From assembly GCF_017483025.1 (NCBI RefSeq), contig NZ_JAFUMA010000077.1:1-37333 (forward strand): a stretch of 37,333 nt of DNA. Direction: 5' to 3'. The translations under genes were made by a program, and so were the position numbers. The first letter of the stretch is position 1; the number at the start of each line of letters is the position of its first letter. Shown one piece after another: positions 7,467 to 15,624 of this stretch. This DNA comes from Anaerotignum sp. Its GTDB lineage: Bacteria > Bacillota > Clostridia > Lachnospirales > Anaerotignaceae. Under the pieces are notes generated by a model. The model was given only the letters and a program-made list of their open reading frames with translations. It did not search any database and was not told the DNA's origin.

Positions 7467-8369
7467 ATGAATCCCGAAAACGGCAAACAGACTTACGAAT
7501 CCATTCCCATTCCAGAAAAACTGAACGAAATGGTAGCCCAGACGATCGCATCTCAAAATAAGGAGGAAATTCGCATGAGCTACGAAAACACAAAAACAAC
7601 ATCTAAAACATCCCGTCCCCTCTGGAAAGGCTGTATGGCAGCCGCTGCCGCATTCCTAGTGGCAGGTACCGTCGGGCTGAACGCCAGCCCTGCCTTTGCA
7701 GAAGAAATGAGCAAGGTGCCTGTCATCGGCACGCTGGCACAGGTGCTGACTTTCCGCTCTTTTACAGGCATCGTTGACGATGTGGAACTGGATGTGACCG
7801 TCCCCATGGTAAAAGGCATGGACGGTAAGGAACTGCCCGCCAAGGTAAATGCACAGATCCAGCAGCTGACAACCAACTATGAAGCAGAGGCAAAGGCAGA
7901 ACTGGCAGAATACAAAGAATCCTTCTTTGCTAACGGCGGCACGGAAGAAGAATGGGCTGACCGCACCATGAGCCTGTTCATCGATTATGATGTGAAATAT
8001 TTAGAAGACGATATCCTTTCCCTGCAGGTAACAACAGCAAAAAGCTGGGTTTCTGCTGAGGAAGAACATTACTTCTACAATATCGATCTGAAAAAAGATA
8101 CAGAACTGACGCTGGCAGATGTGCTGGGAGAAAATTATGTGGAAATCTGCAACAAATCCATCACGGACCAGATCAATGCAAGACTGGCAGCAGATGAAAA
8201 CGCAGCCTTCTTCGGCTTCGGTGATGATGACGGATTTGCGGAAGGTTTCACAACAGTAGACGACAGCACACCCTTCTATCTGAACGCTGAGGGTAATGTT
8301 GTCATCTCCTTCCCCGAATATTCCATCGCTCCTGGTTCCATGGGCATTCAGGAGTTTGTAATCTCCTAA
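7467..8369 (+). CDS. RsiV-type membrane anti-sigma factor (DUF3298)
   Basis: The 300-aa protein has a short cytoplasmic N-terminus (IPIPEKLNEMVAQTI resembles the RsiV sigma-binding segment), one membrane helix (about 54-72; GCMAAAAAFLVAGTVGL), and then an AxA-like signal-peptidase site ASPAFA-EE. An extracellular part ends in a DUF3298 domain (LTLADVLG, YSIAPGSMGIQEFVI). In B. subtilis, RsiV is a lysozyme receptor whose binding triggers signal-peptidase cleavage and release of SigV; this homologue has the same parts, so the same logic is likely. Start ATG 7467 follows GAAGGAGG in the end of the sigma gene. A second strong site AAGGAGG precedes in-frame ATG 7575. Confidence 0.9.
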   Translation: MNPENGKQTYESIPIPEKLNEMVAQTIASQNKEEIRMSYENTKTTSKTSRPLWKGCMAAAAAFLVAGTVGLNASPAFAEEMSKVPVIGTLAQVLTFRSFTGIVDDVELDVTVPMVKGMDGKELPAKVNAQIQQLTTNYEAEAKAELAEYKESFFANGGTEEEWADRTMSLFIDYDVKYLEDDILSLQVTTAKSWVSAEEEHYFYNIDLKKDTELTLADVLGENYVEICNKSITDQINARLAADENAAFFGFGDDDGFAEGFTTVDDSTPFYLNAEGNVVISFPEYSIAPGSMGIQEFVIS

Positions 8370-8411
8370 GGGCTCTGCCCTTAAAACCCGCCAGAGGGAT
8401 TATCCCTCTGG
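8368..8411. repeat. Pair of intergenic palindromes
   Basis: AAGGG-CTCTG-CCCTT (8368-8382) overlaps the stop of the anti-sigma gene and is followed by a 10-bp perfect palindrome CCAGAGGGAT-T-ATCCCTCTGG (8391-8411). No T-run follows, so this is not a normal terminator. It resembles dispersed hairpin repeats seen between genes in many Clostridia. Confidence 0.55.
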
Positions 8412-8422
8412 ACACCTATACC

Positions 8423-8459
8423 AAAAACGCTATCATTTCTGATAGCGTTTTTCTTTTTC
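8423..8459 (+). terminator. Terminator of the sigma/anti-sigma operon
   Basis: AAAAACGCTATCA/TGATAGCGTTTTT with a TTTC loop, followed by TCTTTTT. Confidence 0.92.
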
Positions 8460-8471
8460 ATAAATATAAGG

Positions 8472-8500
8472 TTGTCTTTTACATCATTCTATGTTATCCT
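8472..8500 (+). promoter_or_regulatory. Predicted promoter of the stalk-domain protein
   Basis: TTGTCT (8472-8477) and TATCCT (8495-8500) at 17-nt spacing, 50 nt before the start codon. Confidence 0.55.
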
Positions 8501-8550
8501 GTTTTTATAACAAAGACATTTGTTTTCAGAAAAGAAAAGGGGGCCTTCCT

Positions 8551-9498
8551 ATGAAAAAGAAACTGGCATTGATTCTGACCACCATCATGGCATTGAGTGC
8601 AGTACCTGTTTATGCAGGCGTGCCTGCCACACCAACCGCATCGAAGGTGTTGGTGAACGGCAAATCAAAAGCCTTTGAAGCCTACAACATCGGTGGCAAC
8701 AACTACTTCAAATTAAGGGACATCGCCTATGTACTGAACGGTACAGAAGCAGCCTTTTCCGTAGGCTGGGACGGCACAGCAAATTCCATCGCTCTGGAAA
8801 AAGGCGAGGCTTATGCACCCACAGGCAGCGAAATGAAAGTCAGCGGCACCAAAGATATCAAGGATGCTGTAGAAAGCAAGTCCACCATCCTCATCGATGG
8901 TCAGAAAGCTGCTCTGAAGGCATATACCATCAAAGGCAACAACTATTTCAAACTGCGTGATCTGGGTAATGCCCTTGGCTTTAATATTGGCTGGGATAAT
9001 GCTTCTCAGACCATCTCCATTGATACAGGTCTTTCCACTGTGGTAACACCTACACAGAAAGAAGAAAAAACCGAACTGACCATGGCAGAACTGAAAGAAA
9101 TGGGCGTGGATATTGAAATCGTAAGCATTTATTATGACAGCTACTGGAGCGACCCCTTCTTCATCGAAGCCGTAACCTTTGCTGATGATTCTCCTTTCAA
9201 GGCGATCTCTACAAAATCCGTAAACGTATGCGGCACAAAGGCAAAAACAGATATTTTCACTGGTGCTTATGCAGCGAAATATCTGGAAGTTGACAAAGTT
9301 ACAAGAGATTTCTATCTGAAATACAGTTTCCCCAATGGTGTCATGGTACTGAACACTGAGCCTTACCTTCCTGATTACGGCAAGAGAAATGACATCTCCA
9401 TTGAATATCAGCTGCAGACAAAAGAAGGCAAACTCTATACCTGCAAAACAAATTATAACCTGCTGGTTGAAGGCAACGGCGGTATCTGGCTCGAATAA
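8551..9498 (+). CDS. Secreted protein with two copper-amine-oxidase-N-like (stalk) repeats
   Basis: The 315-aa protein has a cleavable signal peptide (MKKKLALILTTIMALSAVPVYA) and two repeats (about residues 34-85 and 112-160). Each has the pattern LVNG/LIDG, then Y.I.GNNYFKLRD, then a GW-D segment, typical of the stalk domain of secreted Clostridial proteins. A Thr/Glu linker leads to a C-terminal domain of about 130 residues that I do not recognise. The start at 8551 is preceded by AAAGGGGG. It probably sits in the cell wall or outside the cell; despite the family name there is no copper enzyme here. Another stalk-domain protein lies at the right edge of the window. Confidence 0.85.
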   Translation: MKKKLALILTTIMALSAVPVYAGVPATPTASKVLVNGKSKAFEAYNIGGNNYFKLRDIAYVLNGTEAAFSVGWDGTANSIALEKGEAYAPTGSEMKVSGTKDIKDAVESKSTILIDGQKAALKAYTIKGNNYFKLRDLGNALGFNIGWDNASQTISIDTGLSTVVTPTQKEEKTELTMAELKEMGVDIEIVSIYYDSYWSDPFFIEAVTFADDSPFKAISTKSVNVCGTKAKTDIFTGAYAAKYLEVDKVTRDFYLKYSFPNGVMVLNTEPYLPDYGKRNDISIEYQLQTKEGKLYTCKTNYNLLVEGNGGIWLE

Positions 9499-9506
9499 CG
9501 AACATA

Positions 9507-9545
9507 ATAAAAAACCGATGGGTTTCCCCATCGGTTTTCTTTTTG
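9507..9545. terminator. Bidirectional terminator between stalk protein and alaS
   Basis: AAAACCGATGGG/CCCATCGGTTTT with loop TTTC and T-rich flanks on both strands. Confidence 0.9.
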
Positions 9546-9551
9546 CCTTGA

Positions 9552-9577
9552 TTTATTTGATCTGTTTATTTGATCTG
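9552..9577. repeat. 13-nt tandem duplication at the 3' end of alaS
   Basis: TTTATTTGATCTG occurs twice in direct succession. The copy at 9565-9577 contains the alaS stop codon and last codons; the copy at 9552-9564 is a duplicate just past the stop. Confidence 0.8.
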
Positions 9578-12208
9578 TTCCGCAACAACTTCTTTTGCTT
9601 TTTCCAGAGCTTCGCCGATCTTGGAAGCATCCTTACCGCCGGCCTGAGCCATGTTGGGACGACCGCCGCCGCCACCGCCGCAAACTGCAGCCGCCGCTTT
9701 GATGATGTTACCGGCATGTGCGCCTTTCTTAACCACATCATCTGTAGCCATAACAACCAGGCTTACTTTGCCGCCTGCAGCACCAGCCAGCACGATCACG
9801 CCGCTGCCCAGCTTATTCTTCAGCTGATCGCCCAGTGTACGCATTGCGTTGGCATCCATATCTTTTACTTCAGCAGCCAGCACTGCTACGCCGTTGATGT
9901 CTACTTTCTGGTTCAGAATTTCATCCGCAGCGCCGCCAGCCATTTTTGCTTTCAGTTTTTCCAGTTCTTTTGCCAGTTCTTTCTGTTCTGCCAACAGCTG
10001 TTCCACTCTTGCCACCAGCTTATCGGGAGATGTTTTTACCATCTGTGCTAGTGTACGCACTTCGTCTTCCTGTGCCTGATAATGATGCAGAGCACCTTCG
10101 CCTGTCAGCGCTTCGATACGTCTTACGCCGGCAGCAACACCATTTTCGGAAACGATCTTGAAAGAACCAACCTGTGCTGTATTTTTCAGGTGTGCACCGC
10201 CGCAAAGTTCGATGCTGTAGCCGCCCATATCAACGACACGAACCACGTCACCATATTTTTCACCAAACAGCGCCATTGCGCCTTTTTCTCTTGCCGCATC
10301 AATGCCCATTTCTTCGGCTTTGATGGGATAGCTTGCGAAAATTGCTTCGTTGACCAGTCTTTCTACTTCTTTGATTTCATCAGGAGTCATGGCTGTGAAA
10401 TGTGTGAAGTCGAAACGCAGTCTGTCAGCGCTTACATAAGAACCGGACTGTTCAACATGTGTGCCCAGAACAGTTCTCAGAGCTTTCTGCAGCAGGTGTG
10501 TTGCAGAGTGGTTTCTGGAGGAAGCCATTCTGTGTTTCAGATCAATGGATGCACAAACAGTTCCGTCTACCAGAATTGTACCTTCCACAACAGTACCCAT
10601 GTGAGCTACTTTACCGCCAACAACTTTCACACAGTCTGTTACTTCTACCAGACCATTTTCTGTTTTGATCACACCATGGTCACCAACCTGACCGCCGCTT
10701 TCAGCGTAGAAGGGTGTTCTATCCAGGAATACAGCAACAGAATCGCCTTCCTGTGCGCCTGTAGCAACTTCGTCATTTACAACCAGTGCAATCACTTTTG
10801 CATCTGCTACTTCTGCCACATCATAGCCAGCGAAGGTTGTTGTCAGTTCTGCAGACAGTTCGTTATATACGGTTTCAGCAGCGCCCATATAGTTGGATTT
10901 TGCTCTTGCGGAACGAGCACGTTCTTTCTGTGCTTTCATTTCTGCTGCAAAAGCATCTTCGTCTACGCTCATGCCTGCCTCTTCCAGGATTTCTTTTGTC
11001 AGGTCGATAGGGAAACCATACGTATCATACAGACGGAAGGATTTTTCACCAGTCATCACTGTCTGACCAGCAGCCTTCATTTCATCCATATCTTCTTTCA
11101 GGATTTCCATACCTTTATCAATTGTTTTATAGAAGCTGTTTTCTTCGATGGACAGGATCTTGAAGATATATTCCTGTTTATCTACCAGTTCGGGGTAAGC
11201 TTCGCCGCTGCAAGCGATCACGGATTTGGACAGTTCAGCCAGGAATTCGCCTTTGATACCCAGCAGTTTACCGTGGCGGGCTGCTCTTCTCAGCAGTCTT
11301 CTCAGCACGTAGCCGCGGCCTTCGTTGGAAGGCAGAACACCGTCTGCTGTCATCATTGTTACGGAACGGATATGGTCTGTGATGATACGAACGGAAACGT
11401 CGATCTTATGTTCTTTGCCATATTCTACATCAGCTTTTGCACAAACTGCATCACGAACAGATTTTACAGTATCTACGTCGAAAATGGAGTCTACACCCTG
11501 CATGATGGTAGCCATACGTTCCAGACCCATACCTGTATCAACGTTTTTGGATGCCAGTTCTGTGTATGTGCCGTCTTCTTCTGCATTGAACTGTGTCAGT
11601 ACCAGATTCCAGAACTCCATATATCTGTCACAATCACAGCCTACGCCGCAAGTGGGGCTATTGCAGCCATATTCGGGGCCACGGTCATAGTAGATTTCTG
11701 TACAGGGACCGCAGGGGCCTGTGCCGTGTTCCCAGAAGTTATCTTCTTTGCCCAGTTTTACGATTCTATCCCAGGGCAGACCAACTTTATCATGCCAGAT
11801 CTGACCTGTTTCATCGTCCTCTTCATAAATGGTTACATACAGCTTGTCCTCGGGGATTTCCAGCCATTCTGTTACAAATTCCCAGGACCAGGGGATGATT
11901 TCATTTTTGAAATAATCGCCAAAGGAGAAGTCGCCCAGCATTTCAAAGAATGTGCCGTGACGGGCTGTTTTACCTACATTGTCGATATCGCCAGTACGGA
12001 TACATTTCTGGCATGTTGTGACACGTTTTCTGGGGGGGATTTCCTGACCTGTGAAGTATGCCTTCATGGGTGCCATACCGGAGTTGATCAGCAGCAGGCT
12101 GTTATCGTTATGGGGCACCAGAGAGAAGGATTTCAGACGCAGGTGATCTTTGCTTTCAAAGAATTTCAGGAATTGTTCTCTGATTTCATTTACACCGAGA
12201 TTTTTCAT
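9566..12208 (-). CDS. alaS: Alanine--tRNA ligase
   Basis: The 880-aa protein is a full-length AlaRS, charging tRNA-Ala with alanine in the cytosol. Visible parts are the class II catalytic domain (EIREQFLKFFESKDHLRL, CQKCIRTGDIDNVG, ARHGTFFEMLGDFSFG), and the editing domain with metal ligands HSATH (about 567-571) and CGGAH (about 668). The C-terminal DHHA1 domain ends in a Gly-rich GGGGGGRPNMAQAGG segment. The reading frame stays open upstream to 12508, but ATG 12208, with TAAAGGAGG just before it, gives the conserved MKNLGVNEIREQF start. It is preceded by a T-box leader, and the mRNA runs from the promoter at 12741-12768. Confidence 0.98.
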   Translation of the reverse strand: MKNLGVNEIREQFLKFFESKDHLRLKSFSLVPHNDNSLLLINSGMAPMKAYFTGQEIPPRKRVTTCQKCIRTGDIDNVGKTARHGTFFEMLGDFSFGDYFKNEIIPWSWEFVTEWLEIPEDKLYVTIYEEDDETGQIWHDKVGLPWDRIVKLGKEDNFWEHGTGPCGPCTEIYYDRGPEYGCNSPTCGVGCDCDRYMEFWNLVLTQFNAEEDGTYTELASKNVDTGMGLERMATIMQGVDSIFDVDTVKSVRDAVCAKADVEYGKEHKIDVSVRIITDHIRSVTMMTADGVLPSNEGRGYVLRRLLRRAARHGKLLGIKGEFLAELSKSVIACSGEAYPELVDKQEYIFKILSIEENSFYKTIDKGMEILKEDMDEMKAAGQTVMTGEKSFRLYDTYGFPIDLTKEILEEAGMSVDEDAFAAEMKAQKERARSARAKSNYMGAAETVYNELSAELTTTFAGYDVAEVADAKVIALVVNDEVATGAQEGDSVAVFLDRTPFYAESGGQVGDHGVIKTENGLVEVTDCVKVVGGKVAHMGTVVEGTILVDGTVCASIDLKHRMASSRNHSATHLLQKALRTVLGTHVEQSGSYVSADRLRFDFTHFTAMTPDEIKEVERLVNEAIFASYPIKAEEMGIDAAREKGAMALFGEKYGDVVRVVDMGGYSIELCGGAHLKNTAQVGSFKIVSENGVAAGVRRIEALTGEGALHHYQAQEDEVRTLAQMVKTSPDKLVARVEQLLAEQKELAKELEKLKAKMAGGAADEILNQKVDINGVAVLAAEVKDMDANAMRTLGDQLKNKLGSGVIVLAGAAGGKVSLVVMATDDVVKKGAHAGNIIKAAAAVCGGGGGGRPNMAQAGGKDASKIGEALEKAKEVVAEQIK

Positions 12209-12460
12209 AGTTATTTCCTCCTTTAATTTATTTATCGACTCAAAATTCCTCGCCGCGGAAAGGTTCGGAAAACGAAGCGTTTTCTGACTGGAATCCGCAG
12301 GCGGAAACCGCGCTTTTCGCCGAGGAAAACAGGCTGTCGCCTTGGAAGTTTGCTTTGCAAACCAGCCTTTGGCTGCTGCTTGCAGTTCCATACAGGCACA
12401 GATCTGTTTATACAACCAGTACCACGAAAAAATCCTGATTTTTTCGTATGCGGAAGCATT
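12209..12460 (-). repeat. Hairpin-rich spacer between T-box terminator and alaS
   Basis: About 250 nt with no gene. On the minus strand it is a chain of small hairpins often joined by TTCC: GTTTG-CAAA-style, AGGC-GACA-GCCT, and AACG-CTTC-GTT types. It also carries a perfect 10-bp palindrome CGAAAAAATC-CT-GATTTTTTCG (12425-12446) right after the T-box terminator. A related TTCC/GCGACAGC/TTTTCC segment is found at 27790-27835. Confidence 0.55.
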
Positions 12461-12734
12461 AAAAAAGTCCCTGTTCCAAAGAACAGGGACGAATGATCGC
12501 GGTACCACCCTAGTTACGGCCGCCTTTGACCGTCACTCGAAGCCGTTAACGCCGACATACGCCGCAGTATACTATGGAAGTTTCCTTCCTGTTCCACCGC
12601 GAAGCTGACTCTCTTTTCAGAGAATCGAAAAGACTGCTTCCATCCTGCGCTGCTGAGGCATTTCCACCATTCTGCCTCTCTCTGAAAGTCCTGACCGGGA
12701 TGTACTCCTTCTTTTCATGGCTTTTTCCATTAAT
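12461..12734 (-). promoter_or_regulatory. T-box riboswitch (alanine specifier GCA)
   Basis: A tRNA-sensing leader read on the minus strand. Stem I contains the GGAGTACATCC arm, the AGAGAG bulge region and the GGTGGAA apical loop. The GGATGGAA-GCA specifier region places the alanine codon GCA at 12635-12637. The T-box core AGGGTGGTACCGCG is at 12498-12511; its UGGU bulge fits the NCCA end of tRNA-Ala with discriminator A. The terminator GTCCCTGTTC/GAACAGGGAC plus TTTTTT is at 12461-12490. Uncharged tRNA-Ala should stabilise the antiterminator and raise alaS expression. Confidence 0.95.
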
Positions 12735-12740
12735 GATTTG

Positions 12741-12768
12741 ATTATAGCACTTGGGACAAGTTTGTCAA
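12741..12768 (-). promoter_or_regulatory. Sigma-A promoter of the alaS T-box transcript
   Basis: On the minus strand a perfect TTGACA (12763-12768) and a perfect TATAAT (12741-12746) at 16-nt spacing. The start of transcription should be near 12734. Confidence 0.85.
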
Positions 12769-12786
12769 GGCAGGCAGGATAATTTT

Positions 12787-14208
12787 TTATTCCAACATCG
12801 CCCGAATCGTATCGCCCATACGCTTCAGACCAACTTCAATTTTATCATCACTGAGGTTGGCGAAGCTAAGGCGGACATGTCTGTCCTCTTCCCCGCTGAT
12901 ATCGTACTGGCTGCCGGGGGTCAGGATGACGTTTTTTTCCAGCATGCGGCTGCAGAAGGCTTCCGCGCCCACACCCTCGGGCAATTCCACCCAAAGGCTG
13001 ACGCCGCCATTGGGATGACCATATTTTGCTGCGCCGGAAAGATATTTTCTCGCGGCAGAAAGGGTCTTGCGGTATTTTTCACTGCCATAACGGCGGGTCT
13101 CCGCTGCGTGTTTTTCCCAGCCATTTTCCCGCAGATAATATTCCAAAGCCCTCTGGATAAAACCAGAAGTGGAAATATCTGTGGTATATTTCGCTTCCAT
13201 CACGGCCTGGTGTATCTTTTTCGGCAAAACGATGAGCCCCATACGAAGCCCCGGCATCAGAATCTTGGAAAAACTCTTGATGTAAATGACACGGTTCTTA
13301 TAATCCAGTGCTTTTAAGGGCACAATAGGCTCCTTTCCGTAATGGAAATCGTAAAAGTCATCTTCTTCAATGATATATGTATCGTATTTTTCCGCCAGTT
13401 CCAGCAGGCGGCGTTTTTTCTCCATGGAATAAGAAATGCAAGTGGGGGTCTGGTAATAGGCCATCATATAGATGAATTTCGGCTGATACAGCTTCAGAAA
13501 GTCCTCTAAAATCGTCATATCCATGCCGTCGTTTTCCATAGGGATCTCCACCAGCTTGCCGCCCCGGGAAAGAAATGCCCCCGCCGCACCATAGAAGGTC
13601 GGCTTTTCCACAAAAACCACATCCCCATAGCGGAGCATGGCCTTGGAAATGATGTCGATACCCTGTTGGGCACCGGAAATGACCTGCACATTTTCCAGGG
13701 AAGTCTTGATGCCATAGCCCTCCAGATAGCGGCAAAGCTGTTCCCGCAGGGGTTCATAGCCCATACTGTCCATATAACGGAACGCGCCGCCCTTTTCCCG
13801 ATCGAGGACTTCGTTAAAAGCCTTCTTGAAGGCATCCACGGGGAACATTTCATGGGGCAGGGATGTACTTGTAAAGTTGATGGCATTTTCCATATTTAAC
13901 CCACTGTCGAAGGAGCGGAGATTGCGGTTTGCCACAGGCTCGGGAATATGCTCCACAGGCAAAGGGGAAACAAAGGTGCCGCTGCCCACGCGGGAATAGA
14001 CCAACTGCTTATTTTCCAGATATTTATAGGCATTGACGATGGTCACGGAATTCACGCCAAAATGCTCTGCCATCTTACGGATGGGGGGCAATTTGCTGTT
14101 GGCAGACAAAATCCCATCGGTGATGAGGGCTTCGATACCCTCTGCCAATTGCTGATATAAAGGGCCGCCCTCTGTTTTATTCAATTGGATTTGAAAAATT
14201 TCTACCAT
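12787..14208 (-). CDS. MocR-type GntR regulator/aminotransferase fusion
   Basis: The 473-aa protein combines a GntR winged helix-turn-helix (about residues 10-75; LYQQLAEGIEALITDG, KLPPIRKMAEHFGVNSVTIVNAYKYLE) with a fold-type-I aminotransferase-like domain. The PLP Schiff-base lysine is Lys315 in SFSKILMPGLRMG; YYQTPT and the EDDFYDF segment also fit. Such proteins use bound PLP or an amine adduct to control transcription rather than to catalyse. ATG 14208 is chosen (TTGGAG about 10 nt upstream); an in-frame GTG at 14256 would abut rpoN. It lies 48 nt after rpoN with no terminator between, so the two may be cotranscribed. I see no terminator between it and the alaS promoter. The target genes are unknown. 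Confidence 0.9.
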   Translation of the reverse strand: MVEIFQIQLNKTEGGPLYQQLAEGIEALITDGILSANSKLPPIRKMAEHFGVNSVTIVNAYKYLENKQLVYSRVGSGTFVSPLPVEHIPEPVANRNLRSFDSGLNMENAINFTSTSLPHEMFPVDAFKKAFNEVLDREKGGAFRYMDSMGYEPLREQLCRYLEGYGIKTSLENVQVISGAQQGIDIISKAMLRYGDVVFVEKPTFYGAAGAFLSRGGKLVEIPMENDGMDMTILEDFLKLYQPKFIYMMAYYQTPTCISYSMEKKRRLLELAEKYDTYIIEEDDFYDFHYGKEPIVPLKALDYKNRVIYIKSFSKILMPGLRMGLIVLPKKIHQAVMEAKYTTDISTSGFIQRALEYYLRENGWEKHAAETRRYGSEKYRKTLSAARKYLSGAAKYGHPNGGVSLWVELPEGVGAEAFCSRMLEKNVILTPGSQYDISGEEDRHVRLSFANLSDDKIEVGLKRMGDTIRAMLE

Positions 14209-14256
14209 ATTATATATACTCCAAATCGTTAAAAAGTTGTAAAGGTTTTTACACAC

Positions 14257-15624
14257 TCAGTAGGCTTTTCTTCCTGACGCTCCCGGAATGCCCATACCTT
14301 CACGGTATTTGGCAACGGTACGGCGGGAAATCTGAATGCCCTCGGCCACCAGTTTCTCTGTCAATTCTCTGTCGCTGAGGGGCTTCTGTTTATTTTCTTC
14401 CGCGATGATGGTCTTCAGCCGTTCTCTGATGCTGTCGGCTGAAACGGTGCCTTCCTCTTCTGTTTTCGCCATAGCCTTAGAGAAGAAATCATGGAGAGGT
14501 AACACCCCTCTTTCGCACTGGAGATATTTCTCCTTTGCAGCACGGCTGACGGTAGATTCATGGATCTCCAATCCTTCCGCCACATCGGCCATGCGCAGAG
14601 GCAAAAGCTGCCCATGGGGATGGAGGAAAAATTCTTTCTGGTATCGGACGATATATTCCGCCACCTGCTGCAAAGTGCTTTCCCGCTTGGAAATGCACTG
14701 CAGCGCCCATTCCGCCTGTTTCAGCTTATCGGCGATATATTCTTCTGTTTCGGCATTGGCCCCTTCCCGCAGCAGCTTCACATAGGCATGGCTGATGTTC
14801 AGACGGGGCATGACAGCATTATTGGTTGAAACGATGAGTTCCTCCCCTTTTCTTTCTACCAGAATATCAGGAATGACATATTCCACGCCGCCTTCCCCCT
14901 GAAAGCCGCTGCCGGGTTTCGGCTGACAGGAGCGGATCTCCTGCAGGGCAGCCATCAATTCTTCCTTGGAGACCTTCAAGGCCTTTGCCATATGGGAAAG
15001 GCGATTCTTCGCCAGTTCATCCAAATGAGTTTCTACTATTTTATACGCAAGGGCAGAGGCATTTTTCTGTTTTAATTGAATGAGAAGACATTCCCGCAGG
15101 TTTCTGGCACCTACGCCAGGGGGATCTAATGTCTGGAATTCTGCCAGGATACGGGCGGCGGTGCTTTGCTTCAGCTGATATCGTTCGATGAGGGATTCCA
15201 TGGCATCCTTTTCCAGCCAACCGCTTTCCGCTGTGCTTTCTGCCAGAAAACGCAGTACCTTTTTATTGTCTTCCGGTATTTTCAGAATATTGATTTGAAA
15301 GAGAAGATATTCCCTGAGGCTCTGGCCTTCTTTTCTGCCAAAGCGTCCGTCTTCCCGTTCCTGTTCTTCCTGCTCATGCTCCACCTGATAAAAACTGCGG
15401 TTCTGCTCATCGGCTTCTTCCAGCCATTCCAGTTTCTGCAGCAGCTTTTCCCCGCGGTTTTCCAGCGGTTCGTTTTCCTCGCTCCATTCCAGCAGAGGAT
15501 TTTCCTCCGCCAGATCTTTTGCATATTCTGAAAGGGCAAGGGCATTCATTTGCAGAATTTCAACGGATTGTTGCATTTTTTGCGATAAAACCTGTTTTTG
15601 TTGCAATTGCAATGAGAGTTCCAT
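14257..15624 (-). CDS. rpoN: RNA polymerase sigma-54 factor
   Basis: The 455-aa protein has the Gln-rich region I (MELSLQLQQKQVLSQKMQQSVEILQMN), an acidic region II, the core-binding domain (LDPPGVGARNLRECL), and the DNA-binding part ending in the RpoN box SRRTVAKYRE close to the C-terminus. It directs transcription from -24/-12 promoters and needs an AAA+ activator; none is encoded in the window. The ribosome site AAAGGAGG stands 6-8 nt before ATG 15624. It is divergent from the rnf operon across 456 nt. Confidence 0.97.
   Translation of the reverse strand: MELSLQLQQKQVLSQKMQQSVEILQMNALALSEYAKDLAEENPLLEWSEENEPLENRGEKLLQKLEWLEEADEQNRSFYQVEHEQEEQEREDGRFGRKEGQSLREYLLFQINILKIPEDNKKVLRFLAESTAESGWLEKDAMESLIERYQLKQSTAARILAEFQTLDPPGVGARNLRECLLIQLKQKNASALAYKIVETHLDELAKNRLSHMAKALKVSKEELMAALQEIRSCQPKPGSGFQGEGGVEYVIPDILVERKGEELIVSTNNAVMPRLNISHAYVKLLREGANAETEEYIADKLKQAEWALQCISKRESTLQQVAEYIVRYQKEFFLHPHGQLLPLRMADVAEGLEIHESTVSRAAKEKYLQCERGVLPLHDFFSKAMAKTEEEGTVSADSIRERLKTIIAEENKQKPLSDRELTEKLVAEGIQISRRTVAKYREGMGIPGASGRKAY

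Noticed and set aside
10082..12226. A 714-codon open frame antisense to alaS
   Set aside because: Shadow of alaS; no start signal and no recognisable domain.
12209..12508. A 100-residue N-terminal extension of AlaRS
   Set aside because: The extension would read through the T-box terminator and hairpin spacer; ATG 12208 has the ribosome site and the conserved N-terminus.
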